Source of the DNA: Euonymus europaeus
Lineage: Eukaryota; Streptophyta; Magnoliopsida; Celastrales; Celastraceae
Assembly: GCA_963580455.1 (NCBI GenBank)
Contig: OY756970.1
Span: forward strand, 9,300,001-9,364,000
DNA length: 64,000 nt
Direction: 5' to 3'
Position numbers and translations under genes: made by a program
In this document: piece after piece, positions 1-12,700 of the stretch
How positions within the stretch are numbered: position 1 is the first letter of the stretch
How the letters are laid out: every line of letters starts with the position of its first letter
Notes under the pieces: model-generated
What the model was told of the DNA's origin: nothing
Databases searched by the model: none
Seen by the model: the letters and a program-made list of their open reading frames with translations, nothing else

Positions 1-325
1 AGTTGAGGAACTTCCAATCATCAAAGTTGCTCGGTGTACACTTTTTATTGTTCTTCTATGTCAAATTTTACGAGTATAAGCTTCCTTGAGTACTTGGATG
101 CCAAAACCGAAACTTTCTTATGACAAATGGACAAAACCGTTTATAGCTCCTCCATAGAGACAGTTGAGGAACTTCGAATCATCAAAGTTCCTCGGTGTAC
201 ATTTTTTATTGTTCTTCTATGTCAAATTTTACGAGCATAGGCCTCCTAGATTATTTTGATGCCAAACCTCAACTTTGCTATAAAAAATGGAGAAACCCAT
301 TTAAAGCTCTTCCGTAGAGTGAGTT

Positions 326-353
326 GAGCAACTTCGGACTATCAAAGTTGCTC
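326..353 (+). repeat. Exemplar inverted repeat at the variable/core junction
   Basis: Arm GAGCAACTT at 326-334, loop cggactatca at 335-344, arm AAGTTGCTC at 345-353: nine perfect pairs with a 10-base loop. The same dyad occurs in most form A units. In form B the left arm is GAGGAACTT, leaving one mismatch. Known: short dyad symmetries able to extrude as cruciforms are reported from centromeric satellites that lack CENP-B boxes. A structural or protein-binding role here is inference. Confidence 0.85.
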
Positions 354-354
354 G

Positions 355-362
355 GTGTACAC
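355..362. other. Exemplar core palindrome GTGTACAC
   Basis: This perfect 8-bp palindrome follows the inverted repeat in nearly every unit and is among the best-conserved words in the window. Occasional variants include gtgtaaac, gtgttcac and gtgtacag. It contains an RsaI site (GTAC). Whether a protein binds it cannot be told from sequence. Confidence 0.8.
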
Positions 363-1286
363 TTTTTATTTTTCTTCTATGTCAAATTTGACGAGTATAA
401 GCTTCCTAGATTATTTCGATGCGAAAACACCAACTTTATAAGACAAATAGACAAAAACGTTAAAAGATCCTCCATAGAGATAGTTGGGGAACTTCGAATC
501 ATCAAAGTTGCTCGGTGTACACTTTTTATTGTTCTTCTATGTCAAATTTTACGAGTATAAGCTTCCTAGATTTTTTCGATGCGAAAACACAAACTTTACA
601 AGACAAATGGACAAAAACGTTAAAAGATCCTCCATAGAGATAGTTGAGGAACTTCGAATCATCAAAGTGGCTCGGTGTACACTTTTTATTGTTCTTCTAT
701 GTCCAATTTTACGAGTATAAGCTTCCTAGATTATTTCGATGCCAAAACCCCAACTTTCTATTAAAAATGGACAAAATCGTTTAAAGCTCCTCCATACAGT
801 GAGTTGAGCAACTTCGGACTATCAAAGTTGCTTGGTGTACACACTTTATTGTTCTTCTATATCAAAATTTACGAGTATAAGCTTCCTAGATTATTTCGAT
901 GCCAAAACCCCAAGTTTTTATAACAAATGGACAAAACCGTTTAAAGCTCCTCTATAGAGTGAGTTGAGCAACTTCGGACTATCAAAGTTACTCGGTGTAC
1001 ACTATTTATTGTTCTTCTATGTCAAATTTTACGAGTATAAGCTTCCCAGATTATTTCGATGCCAAAACACCAACTTTATAAGACAAATAGACAAAAACGT
1101 TAAAAGATCCTCCATAGAGATAGTTGAGGAACTTCCAATCATCAAAGTTGCTCGGTGTACACTTTTTATTGTTCTTCTATGTCAAATTTTACGAGTATAA
1201 GCTTCCTTGAGTATTTGAATGCCAAAACCGCAACTTTCTTATGACAAATGGACAAAACTGTTTATAGCTCCTCCATAGAGACAGTT

Positions 1287-1314
1287 GAGGAACTTCGAAT
1301 CATCGAAGTTCCTC
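1287..1314 (+). repeat. Extended, compensated inverted repeat (11-bp arms)
   Basis: Arm GAGGAACTTCG at 1287-1297, loop aatcat at 1298-1303, arm CGAAGTTCCTC at 1304-1314. Relative to the form A dyad, the left arm has C to G and the right arm has the matching G to C, so pairing is kept. The loop-side AA to CG change near the right arm adds two more pairs. It is the longest perfect stem I noticed in the window. Confidence 0.85.
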
Positions 1315-1679
1315 GGTGTACACTTTTTATTGTTCTTCTATGTCAAATTTTACGAGTATAAGCCTCCTAGATTATTTTGATGCCAAAACCTCAACTTTGC
1401 TATGAAAAATGGAGAAACCCATTTAAAGCTCTTCCGTAGAGTGAGTTGAGCAACTTCGGACTATCAAAGTTTCTCGGTGTACACTTTTTATTGCTCTTTT
1501 ATGTCAAATTTTACGAGTATAAGCTCCCTAGATTATTTCGATGCGAAAACACAAACTTTAAAAGACAAATGGACAAAAACGTTAAAAGATCCTCCATAGA
1601 GATAGTTGAGGAACTTCGAATCATCAAAGTTGCTCGGTGTACACTTTTTATTGTTCTTCTATGTCAAATTTTACGAGTA

Positions 1680-2480
1680 TAAGCTTCCTATATTATTTCG
1701 ATGCGAAAACACCAACTTTATAAGACAAATAGACAAAAACGTTAAAAGATCCTCAATAGAGATAGTTGAGGAACTTCGAATCATCAAAGTTTGCTCGGTG
1801 TACACTTTTTATTCTTCTTTTCTGTCAAATTTTACGAGTATATGCTTTCTGGATTATTTTGATGCCAAAACCACAACTATCAATGACAAATGGACAAAAC
1901 CGTTAAAAGCTACTTCATAGTGAAAGTTGTGCAATTCCGGACCATCAATGTTGCTCGGTGTACACTTTTTATTGTTCTTCTATGTCAAATTTTACGTGTA
2001 TAAGCTTTCTAGATTATTTCGAAGCCAAAACCCGAATTTTCTATGCCAAATGGACAAAACCGTTTAAAGCTCCTCCGTAGAGTGAGTTGAGCAACTTCGG
2101 ACTGTCAAAGTTGCTCGGTGTACACTTTTTATTGTTCTTCTATGTCAAATTTTACGAGTATAAGCTTCCAAGATTATTTGGATGCCAAAACCGCAACTTT
2201 CTTACGACAAATGAACAAAACCGTTTATAGCTCCTCCATAGAGTGAGTTGAGCAACTTCGGACTATCAAAGTTGCTCGGTGTACACTTTTTATTGTTCTT
2301 CTATGTCAAATTTCACGAGCATAAGCTTCCTTGATTATTTCGATGCCAAAACCCCAACTTTCTATGACAAATAGACAAAACCGTTTAAAGCTCCTCTATA
2401 GAGTGAGTTGAGCAACTACGGACTATCAAAGTTGCTCGGTGTACACTATTTATTGTTCTTCTATGTAAAATTTTACGAGT
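1680..2480 (+). repeat. Five-unit module shared with 58.4-59.2 kb, left copy
   Basis: Contains a one-base insertion (caaagtttgctcgg near 1,791), accacaactatcaatgac, agttgtgcaattccgg, acgtgtataagctttc and cggactgtcaaag. The same rare set occurs in the same order 56,680 bp downstream, and the later part also near 5.6-6.2 kb. Confidence 0.8.
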
Positions 2481-2565
2481 ATAAGCTTCCTAGATTATTT
2501 CGATGCGAAAACACCAACTTTATAAGACAAATGGACAAAAACATTAAAAGGTCCTCCATAGAGAT

Positions 2566-4255
2566 ACTTAAGGAACTTCCAATCATCAAAGTTGCTCGGT
2601 GTACACTTTTTATTGTTCTTCTATGTCAAATTTTACGAGTATAAGCTTCCTTGAGTACTTGGATGCCAAAACCGCAACTTTCTTATGACAAATGGACAAA
2701 ACCGTTTATAGCTCCTCCATAGAGACAGTTGAGGAACTTCGAATCATCAAAGTTCCTCGGTGTACATTTTTTATTGTTCTTCTATGTCAAATTTTACGAG
2801 TATAAGCCTCCTAGATTATTTTGATGCCAAACCTCAACTTTGCTATGAAAAATGGAGAAACCCATTTAAAGCTCTTCCGTAGAGTGAGTTGAGCAACTTC
2901 GGACTATCAAAATTGCTCGGTGTACACTTTTTATTGTTCTTCTATGTCAAATTTTACGAGTATAAGCTTCCTAGATTATTTCGATGCGAAAACACCAACT
3001 TTATAAGACAAATTGACAAAAACGTTAAAAGATCCTCCATAGAGATAGTTGGGGAACTTCGAATCATCAAAGTTGCTTGGTGTACACTTTTTATTGTTCT
3101 TCTATGTCAAATTTTACGAGTATAAGCTTCCTAGATTTTTTCGATGCGAAAACACAAACTTTACAAGACAAATGGACAAAAACGTTAAAAGATCCTCCAT
3201 AGAGATAGTTGAGGAACTTCGAATCATCAAAGTGGCTCGGTGTACACTTTTTATTGTTCTTCTATGTCAAATTTTACGAGTATAAGCTTCCTATATTATT
3301 TCGATGCCAAAAACCCAACTTTCTATGAAAAATGTACAAAATCGTTTAAAGCTCCTCCATAGAGTGAGTTGAGCAACTTCGGACTATCAAAGTTGCTTGG
3401 TGTACACTCTTTATTGTTCTTCTATATCAAAATTTACGAGTATAAGCTTCCTAGATTATTTCGATGCCAAAACCCCAACTTTTTATAACAAATGGACAAA
3501 ACCGTTCAAAGCTCCTCTATAGAGTGAGTTGAGCAACTTCGAACTATCAAAGTTACTCGGTGTACACTATTTATTGTTCTTCTATGTCAAATTTTACGAG
3601 TATAAGCTTCCTAGATTATTTCGATGCCAAAACACCAACTTTATAAGACAAATAGACAAAAACGTTAAAAGATCCTCCATAGAGATAGTTGAGGAACTTC
3701 CAATCATCAAAGTTGCTCGGTGTACACTTTTTATTGTTCTTCTATGTCAAATTTTACGAGTATCAGCTTCCTTGAGTATTTGAATGCCAAAACCGCAACT
3801 TTCTTATGACAAATGGACAAAACTGTTTATAGCTCCTCCATAGAGACAGTTGAGGAACTTCAAATCATCGAAGTTCCTCGGTGTACACTTTTTATTGTTC
3901 TTCTATGTCAAATTTTACGAGTATAAGCCTCCTAGATTATTTTGATGCCAAAACCTCAACTTTGCTATGAAAAATGGAGAAACCCATTTAAAGCTCTTCC
4001 GTAGAGTGAGTTGAGCAACTTCGGACTATCAAAGTTTCTCGGTGTACACTTTTTATTGCTCTTTTATGTCAAATCTTACGAGTATAAGCTCCCTAGATTA
4101 TTTCGATGCGAAAACACAAACTTTAAAAGACAAATGGACAAAAACGTTAAAAGATCCTCCATAGAGATAGTTGAGGAACTTCGAATCATCAAAGTTGCTC
4201 CGTGTACACTTTTTATTGTTCTTCTATGTCAAATTTTACGAGTATAAGCTTCCTA
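2566..4255 (+). repeat. 16-unit offset duplication, right copy
   Basis: Counterpart of the first 1.69 kb at an offset of 2,565. The copies differ at a modest number of single bases, clearly more than the copies of the 1,122-bp HOR, so this duplication looks older. Confidence 0.78.
3100..4221 (+). repeat. 7-unit HOR (1,122 bp), copy 1
   Basis: Seven units with distinctive variants: gatgccaaaaacccaac with gaaaaatgtac, tgcttggtgtacactc with tatatcaaaatt, aaccgttcaaagctcc, and acgagtatcagc. All recur exactly 1,122 bp later. Boundaries are approximate, since similarity at this offset begins between about 3,050 and 3,150. Confidence 0.85.
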
Positions 4256-5343
4256 GATTTTTTCGATGCGAAAACACAAACTTTACAAGACAAATGGACA
4301 AAAACGTTAAAAGATCCTCCATAGAGATAGTTGAGGAACTTCGAATCATCAAAGTGGCTCGGTGTACACTTTTTATTGTTCTTCTATGTCAAATTTTACG
4401 AGTATAAGCTTCCTATATTATTTCGATGCCAAAAACCCAACTTTCTATGAAAAATGTACAAAATCGTTTAAAGCTCCTCCATAGAGTGAGTTGAGCAACT
4501 TCGGACTATCAAAGTTGCTTGGTGTACACTCTTTATTGTTCTTCTATATCAAAATTTACGAGTATAAGCTTCCTAGATTATTTCGATGCCAAAACCCCAA
4601 CTTTTTATAACAAATGGACAAAACCGTTCAAAGCTCCTCTATAGAGTGAGTTGAGCAACTTCGAACTATCAAAGTTACTCGGTGTACACTATTTATTGTT
4701 CTTCTATGTCAAATTTTACGAGTATAAGCTTCCTAGATTATTTCGATGCCAAAACACCAACTTTATAAGACAAATAGACAAAAACGTTAAAAGATCCTCC
4801 ATAGAGATAGTTGAGGAACTTCCAATCATCAAAGTTGCTCGGTGTACACTTTTTATTGTTCTTCTATGTCAAATTTTACGAGTATCAGCTTCCTTGAGTA
4901 TTTGAATGCCAAAACCGCAACTTTCTTATGACAAATGGACAAAACTGTTTATAGCTCCTCCATAGAGACAGTTGAGGAACTTCAAATCATCGAAGTTCCT
5001 CGGTGTACACTTTTTATTGTTCTTCTATGTCAAATTTTACGAGTATAAGCCTCCTAGATTATTTTGATGCCAAAACCTCAACTTTGCTATGAAAAATGGA
5101 GAAACCCATTTAAAGCTCTTCCGTAGAGTGAGTTGAGCAACTTCGGACTATCAAAGTTTCTCGGTGTACACTTTTTATTGCTCTTTTATGTCAAATCTTA
5201 CGAGTATAAGCTCCCTAGATTATTTCGATGCGAAAACACAAACTTTAAAAGACAAATGGACAAAAACGTTAAAAGATCCTCCATAGAGATAGTTGAGGAA
5301 CTTCGAATCATCAAAGTTGCTCCGTGTACACTTTTTATTGTTC
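4222..5343 (+). repeat. 7-unit HOR (1,122 bp), copy 2
   Basis: Near-identical to the previous copy: the stretches I compared base by base around 3,361-3,540 and 4,483-4,662 match completely. Length is 7 x 160 + 2, the remainder coming from 161-bp units. Confidence 0.85.
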
Positions 5344-5530
5344 TTCTATGTCAAATTTTACGAGTATAAGCTTCCTAGATTTTTTCGATGCGAAAACACA
5401 AACTTTACAAGACAAATGGACAAAAACGTTAAAAGATCCTCCATAGAGATAGTTGAGGAACTTCGAATCATCAAAGTGGCTCGGTGTACACTTTTTACTG
5501 TTCTTCTATGTCAAATTTTACGAGTATAAG
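5344..5530 (+). repeat. 7-unit HOR, partial third copy
   Basis: It continues the 1,122-bp pattern for about one unit. It then switches to cctagattatt with ctttctattaaaaatgg, which matches the unit near 722 and not the one at 4,412. This marks a recombination join near 5,530. Confidence 0.7.
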
Positions 5531-6819
5531 CTTCCTAGATTATTTCGATGCCAAAACCCCAACTTTCTATTAAAAATGGACAAAATCGTTTAAAGCTCCT
5601 CCATAGAGTGAGTTGAGCAACTCCGGACCATCAATGTTGCTCGGTGTACACTTTTTATTGTTCTTCTATGTCAAATTTTACGTGTATAAGCTTTCTAGAT
5701 TATTTCGATGCCAAAACCCGAACTTTTTATGCCAAATGGACAAAACCGTTTAAAGCTCCTCCGTAGAGTGAGTTGAGCAACTTCGGACTGTCAAAGTTGC
5801 TCGGTGTACACTTTTTATTGTTCTTCTATGTCAAATTTTACGAGTATAAGCTTCCAAGATTATTTGGATGCCAAAACCGCAACTTTCTTACGACAAATGG
5901 ACAAAACCGTTTATAGCTCCTCCATAGAGTGAGTTGAGCAACTTCGGACTATCAAAGTTGCTCGGTGTACAGTTTTTATTGTTCTTCTATGTCAAATTTC
6001 ACGAGCATAAGCTTCCTAGATTATTTCGATGCCAAAACCCCAACTTTCTATGACAAATAGACAAAACCGTTTAAAGCTCCTCTATAGAGTGAGTTGAGCA
6101 ACTACGGACTATCAAAGTTGCTCGGTGTACACTATTTATTGTTCTTCTATGTAAAATTTTACGAGTATAAGCTTCCTAGATTATTTCGATGTGAAAACAC
6201 CAACTTTATAAGACGAATGGACAAAAACATTAAAAGATCCTCCATAGAGACAGTTGAGGAACTTCGAACTATTAAAGTTGCTCGGTGTACACTTTTTATT
6301 GTTCTTCTATGTCAAATTTTACGAGTATAAGCTTCCTTGAGTATTTGGATGCCAAAACCGCAACTTTCTTATGACAAATGGACAAAACCGTTTATAGCTC
6401 CTCCATAGAGCGAGTTGAGCAACTTCGGACTATCAAAGTTGCTTTGTGTACACTTTTTATTGTTCTTCGATGTCAAATTTTACGAGTATAAGCTTCCTAG
6501 ATTATTTAGATGCCAAAACCCGAACTTTCTATGACAAATGGACAAAACCGTTTAAAGCTTTTCTGTAGAGTGAGTTGAGCAACTTCGGACTATCAAAGTT
6601 GCTCGGTGTACACTTTTTATTGTTCTTCTATGTCAAATTTTACGAGTATAAGCTTCCTAGATTATTTCGATGCGAAAACACCAACTTTATAAGTCAAATA
6701 GACAAAAACGTTAAAAGATCCTCTATAGAGATATTTGAGGAACTTCGAATCATCAAAGTTGCTCGGTGTACACTTTTTATTGTTCTTCTATGTCAAATTT
6801 TACGAGTATAAGCTTCCTA

Positions 6820-9698
6820 GATTATTTCGATGCCAAAACCCCAACATTCGATGACAAATGGACAAAACCGTTTAAAGCTCCTCTATAGAGTGAGTTGAGC
6901 AACTTCGGACTAACAAAATTGCTCGGTGTACACTTTTTATTGTTCTTCTATGTCAAATTTTACGAGTATAAGCTTCCTAGATTATTTCGATGCCAAAACC
7001 CCAACTTTCTATGAAAAATGGATAAAATCGTTTAAAGCTCCTCCATAGAGTGAGTTGAGCAACTTCAGACTATCAAACTTGCTCGGTGTACACTGTTTAT
7101 TGTTCTTCTATGTCAAATTTTACGAGTATAAGCTTCCTATATTATTTCGATGTGAAAACACCAAATTGATAAGACAAATGGACAAGAACGTTAAAAGATC
7201 CTCCATAGAGATAGTTGAGGAACTTCCAATCATCAAAGTTGCTCGGTGTACACTTTTTATTGTTCTACTATGTCAAATTTTACCAGTATAAGCTTCCTAG
7301 ATTATTTCGATGCGAAAACCCCAACTTTCCATGACAAATGGACAAAACCGTTTAAAGCTCCTCTATAGAGTGAGTTGAGCAGCTTCGGAGTATCCAAGTT
7401 GCTCGGTGTACACTTTTTATTGTTCTTCTATGTCAAATTTTACGAGTATAAACTTCCTAGATAATTTCGATGCCAAAACCCCATTTTTCGATGACAAATG
7501 GACAAAATCGTTTAAAGCTCCTCTATAGAGTGAGTTGAGCAACTTCGGACTATCAAAGTTGCTCGGTGTACAGTTTTTATTGTTCTTCTATGTCAAATTT
7601 TACGAGTATAAACTTCCTAGATTATTTCGAGGCGAAAACACCAACTTTATAAGACAAATGGACAAAAACGTTAAAAGATCCTCCATAGAGATAGTTGAGG
7701 AACTTCGAATCATCAAAGTTGCTCGGTGTACACTTTTTATTGTTCTTCTATGTCAAATTTTACGAGTATAAGCTTCCTATATTATTTCGATGTGAAAACA
7801 CCAACTTTATAAGACAAATGGACAAGAACGTTAAAAGATCCTCAATAGAGATAGTTGAGAAACTTTGAATCATCGAAGTTGCTCGGTGTACACTTTTTAT
7901 TGTTCTTTTCTGTCAAATTTTACGATTATATGCTTCCTGGATTATTTTGATGACAAAACCGCAAATTTCTTATGACAAATGGACAAAACCGTTAAAAGCT
8001 ACTTCATAGTGAGAGTTGAGCAATTCCGGACCATCAATGTTGCTCGGTGTACACTTTTTATTATTCTTCTATGTCAAATTTTATGAGTATAAGCTTCCTA
8101 GATTATTTCGATGCCAAAACCCGAACTTTCTATGACAAAAGGACAAAACCGTTTAAAGCTCCTCCGTAGATTGAGTTGACCAACTTCGGACTATCAAAGT
8201 TGCTCGGTGTACACTTTTTATTGTTCTTCTATGTCAAATTTTACGAGTATAAGCTTCCTAAATTATTTCGATGCCAAAACCGTATTTTTCTTATGACAAA
8301 TGGACAAAATCGTTTATAGCTCTTCCATAGAGTGAGTTGAGCAACTTCGGACTATCAAAGTTTCTCGGTGTACACTCTTTATTGTTCTTCTATGTCAAAT
8401 TTCAAGAGCATAAGCTTCCTAGATTATTTCGATGCCAAAACCCCAACTTTCTATGAAAAATGGACAAAACCATTTAAAGCTCCTTTATAGAGTGAGTTGA
8501 GCAACTACGGACTATCAAAGTTGCTCGGTGCACACTATTTATTGTTCTTCTATGTAAAATTTTACGAGCATAAGCTTCCTAGATTATTTCGATGCGAAAA
8601 CACCAACTTTATAAGACAAATGGACAAAAACGTTAAAAGATCCTCGATAGAGATAGTTGAGGAACTTCGAACTATCAAAGTTGCTCGGTGTACACTTTTT
8701 ATTGTTCATCTATGTCAAATTTTATGAGTATAAGCTTCCTTGAGTATTTGGATGCCAAAACCGCAACTTTCTTATGACAAATGGACAAAACCGTTTATAG
8801 CTCCTCCATAGAGTGAGTTAAGCAACTTCGGACTATCAAAGTTTCTCGGTGTACACTTTTTATTGTTCTTATATGTCAAATTTTACGAGTATAAGCTTCC
8901 TAGATTATTTCGATGCCAAAACCCGAACTTTCTATGACAAATGGACAAAACCGTTTAAAGCTCTTCCAAAGAGTGAGTTGATCAACTTCGGACTATGAAA
9001 GTTGCTTGGTGTACACTTTTTATTGTTCTTCTATGTCAAATTTTACGAGTATTAGCTTTCTAGATTATTTCGATCCGAAAACACCTACTTTATAAGACAA
9101 ATAGACAAAAACGTTAAAAGATCCTCCATAGAGATAGTTGAGCAACTTCGGACTATCAAAGTTGCTCGGTGTACACTTTTTATTGTTCTTCTATGTCAAA
9201 TTTTACGAGTATAAGCTTCCTAGATAATTTCGATGCCAAAACCCCATTTTTCGATGACAAATGGACAAAATCGTTTAAAGCTCCTCTATAGAGTGAGTTG
9301 AGCAACTTCGGACTATCAAAGTTGCTCGGTGTACACTTTTTATTGTTCTTCTATGTCAAATTTTACGAGTATAAGCTTCCTAGATTATTTCGATTCCAAA
9401 ACCCCAACTTTCTATGAAAAATGGACAAAATCGTTTAAAGCTCCTCCATAGAGTGAGTTGAGCAACTTCAGACTATCAAAGTTGCTCGGTGTACACTTTT
9501 TATTGTTCTTCTATGTCAAATTTTACGAGTATAAGCTTCCTATATTATTTCGATGCGAAAACACTAACTTTATAAGACAAATGGACAAAAACGTTAAAAG
9601 ATCCTCCATAGAGATAGTTGAGGAACTTCCAATCATCAAAGTTGCTCGGTGTACACTTTTTATTGTTCTACTATGTCAAATTTTACGAGTATAAGCTT
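6820..9698 (+). repeat. Block B: rearranged relative of the 21-unit HOR
   Basis: Segments match block C at several different offsets: about 7,300-7,780 to 10,820-11,300 (3,524 bp, 22 units); about 7,780-8,000 to 10,345-10,560 (2,563 bp, 16 units); about 8,200-9,690 to 11,400-12,890 (3,203 bp, 20 units). Single-base differences are more frequent than among the block C copies. It looks like an older, scrambled HOR copy beside the homogenised one. Confidence 0.72.
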
Positions 9699-9710
9699 CC
9701 TGGATAATTT
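9560..9710 (+). other. Join: one unit missing relative to the 21-unit HOR
   Basis: Left of about 9,690 the sequence aligns to block C at offset 3,203. From about 9,697 (agcttcctggataattt...) it aligns at 3,363. The 160-bp difference is one whole unit, and the join lies in the shared core, as expected from in-register unequal exchange. Confidence 0.75.
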
Positions 9711-12700
9711 GGATGCCAAAACCCCATTTTTCGATGACAAATGGACAAAACCGTTTATAGCTCCTCCGTAGAGTGAGTTGAGCAACTTCGGACTATCAAA
9801 GTTGCTCGGTGTACACTTTTTATTGTTCTTCTATGTCAAATTTTATGAGTATAAGTTTCCTAGATTATTTCGATGACAAAATCCCAACTTTCTATGAAAA
9901 ATGGACAAAATCATTTAAAGCTCCTCTATAGAGTGAGTTGAGCAACTTCGGACTATCAAAGTTGCTCGGTGTACACTATTTATTGTTCTTCTTTGTAAAA
10001 TTTTACGAGTATAAGCTTCCTAGATTATTTCGATGCGAAAACACCAACTTTATGAGAGAAATGGACAAAAAATTTAAAAGATCCTCCATAGAGATAGTTG
10101 AGGAACTTCGAATCATCAAAGTTGCTAGGTGTAAACTTTTTATTGTTCTTCTATGTCAAATTTTACGAGCATAAGCTTCCTGGATTATTTCGATGCGAAA
10201 ACACCAACTTTATAAGACAAATGGACAAAAACGTTAAAAGATCCTCCATAGAGATAGTTGAGGAACTTCGAATCATCAAAGTTGCTCGGTGTACACTTTT
10301 TATTGTTCTTCTATGTCAAATTTTACGAGTATAAGCTTCCTATATTATTTCGATGTGAAAACACCAACTTTATAAGACAAATGGACAAAAACGTTAAAAG
10401 ATCCTCAATAGAGATAGTTGAGGAACTTCGAATCATCAAAGTTGCTCGGTGTACACTTTTTATTGTTCTTTTCTGTAAAATTTTACAATTATATGCTTCC
10501 TGGATTATTTTGATGCTGAAACCGCAAGTTTCTTATGACAAATAGACAAAACCGTTAAAAGCTACTTCATAGTGAGAGTTGAGCAATTCAGGACCATCAA
10601 TGTGTCTCGGTGTACACTTTTTATTATTATTCTACGTCAAATTTTACGAGTATAAGCTTCCTAGATTATTTCGATGCCAAAACCTGAACTTTCTTTGACA
10701 AATGGACAAAACCGTTTAAAGCTTCTCCGTAGAGTGAGTTGAGCAACTTCGAACAATCAAAGTTGCTCGGTGTACACTTTTTATTGTTCTTCTATGTCAA
10801 CTTTTACGAGTATAAGCTTCCTAGATTATTTCGATGCCAAAACCCCAACTTTCTATGACAAATGGACAAAACCGTTTAAAGCTCCTCTATAGAGTGAGTT
10901 GAGCGGCTTCGGAGTATCAGAGTTGCTCGGTGTACACTTTTTATTGTTCTTCTATGTCAAATTTTACGAGTATAAGCTTCCTAGATAATTTCGATGCCAA
11001 AACCCCATTTTTCGATGACAAATGGACAAAATCGTTTAAAGCTCCTCTATAGAGTGAGTTGAGCAACTTCGGACTATCAAAGTTGCTCGGTGTACAGTTT
11101 TTATTGTTCTTCTATGTCAAATTTTACGAGTATAAACTTCCTAGATTATTTCGATGCGAAAACACCAACTTTATAAGACAAATGGACAAAAACGTTAAAA
11201 GATCCTCCATAGAGATAGTTGAGGAACTTCGAATCATCAAAGTTGCTCGGTGTACACTTTTTACTTTTCTTCTATGTCAAATTTTACGAGTATAAGCTTC
11301 CTAGATTATTTCAATGCCAAAACCCCAACATTAGATGAAAAATGGACAAAACCGTTAAAAGCTACTTCATAGTGAGAGTTGAGCAATTCCGGACCATCAA
11401 AGTTGCTCGGTGTACACTTTTTATTGTTCTTCCATGTCAAATTTTACGAGTATAAGCTTCCTAAATTATTTGGATGCCAAAACCGTATTTTTCTTATGAC
11501 AAATGGACAAAATCGTTTATAGCTCCTCCATAGAGTGAGTTGAGCAACTTCGGACTATCAAAGTTGCTTGGTGTACACTTTTTATTGTTCTTCTATGTCA
11601 AATTTCAAGAGCATAAGCTTCCTAGATTATTTCGACGCCAAAACCCCAACTTTCTATGACAAATGGACAAAACCATTTAAAGCTCCTTTATAAAGTGAGT
11701 TGAGCAACTACGGACTATCAAAGTTGCTCGGTGTACACTATTTATTGTTTTTCTATGTAAAATTTTACGAGCATAAGCTTCCTAGATTATTTCGATGCGA
11801 AAACACCAACATTATAAGACAAATGGACAAAAACGTTAAAAGATCCTCGATAGAGATAGTTGAGGAACTTCGAACTATCAAAGTTGCTCGGTGTTCACTT
11901 TTTATTGTTCATCTATGTCAAATTTTATGAGTGTAAGCTTCCTTGAGTATTTGGATGCCAAAACCGCAACTTTCTTATGACAAATGGACAAAACCGTTTA
12001 TAGCTCCTCCATAGAGTGAGTTGAGCAACTTCGGACTATCAAAGTTGCTCGGTGTACACTTTTTATTGTTCTTATATGTCAAATTTTACGAGTATAAGCT
12101 TCCTAGATTATTTCGATGCCAAAACCCGAACTTTCTATGACAAATGGACAAAACCGTTTAAAACTCTTCCAAAGAGTGAGTTGAGCAACTTCGGACTATC
12201 AAAGTTGCTCGGTGTACACTTTTTATTGTTCTTCTATGTCAAATTTTACGAGTATAAGCTTCCTAGATTATTTCGATGCGAAAACACCTACTTTATAAGA
12301 CAAATAGACAAAAACGTTAAAAGATCCTCCATAGAGATAGTTGAGGAAATTCGAATCATCAAAGTTGCTCGGTGTACACTTTTTATTGTTCTTCTATGTC
12401 AAATTTTACGAGTATAAGCTTCCTAGATTATTTCGATGCCAAAACCCCAACATTCGATGACAAATGGACAAAACCGTTTAAAGCTCCTCTATAGAGTGAG
12501 TTGAGCAACTTCGGACTATCAAAGTTGCTCGGCGTACACTTTTTATTGTTCTTCTATATCAAATTTTACGAGTATAAGCTTCCTAGATTATTTCGATTCC
12601 AAAACCCCAACTTTCTATGAAAAATGGACAAAATCGTTTAAAGCTCCTCCATAGAGTGAGTTGAGCAACTTCAGACTATCAAAGTTGCTGGGTGTACACT

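Larger units (their letters stand above)
1..1690 (+). repeat. 16-unit offset duplication, left copy
   Basis: Rare variants here, such as acagttgagg...gttcctcgg, tttctcgg with attgctctttt, and tatcaaaatttacg, recur 2,565 bp downstream in the same order. Similarity is lost near 1,690, where this copy has cctatattatt and the other has cctagatttttt. The start may lie outside the window. Confidence 0.78.
1..6820 (+). repeat. Block A: mosaic HOR region
   Basis: About 42 units in several overlapping duplications. Bases 1-~1,690 match ~2,566-4,255 at an offset of 2,565 (16 units). A 7-unit HOR is repeated in tandem from ~3,100 to ~5,530. Bases ~1,930-2,560 match ~5,616-6,246 at an offset of 3,686 (23 units). 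A form B subtype with cctagattttttcgatgcg and cacaaactttac is typical of this block. The left end of the array is not reached. Confidence 0.8.

Noticed and set aside
326..353. CENP-B box in the unit (ttcggactatc resembles the start of the motif)
   Set aside because: TTCG and the A nine bases from its start match, but the required CGGG end is absent (AAAG), and the reverse strand gives no match.
324..560. Dozens of 76-121-codon open frames, all on the + strand, resembling a gene family
   Set aside because: They begin mostly at TTG and cover about one and a half repeat units. Because 160 is not a multiple of 3, the same core is read in all three frames in different ORFs, or twice within one ORF. 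Stops fall at fixed places in the repeat (gtaTAAgc). There is no codon bias, promoter or start context, so they are by-products of form B lacking stops.
8000..8200. Transposon fragment suggested by the unusual gctacttcatagtgag unit
   Set aside because: It keeps the normal core, length and orientation and recurs across the array as a subtype, so it is a diverged monomer and not an insertion.
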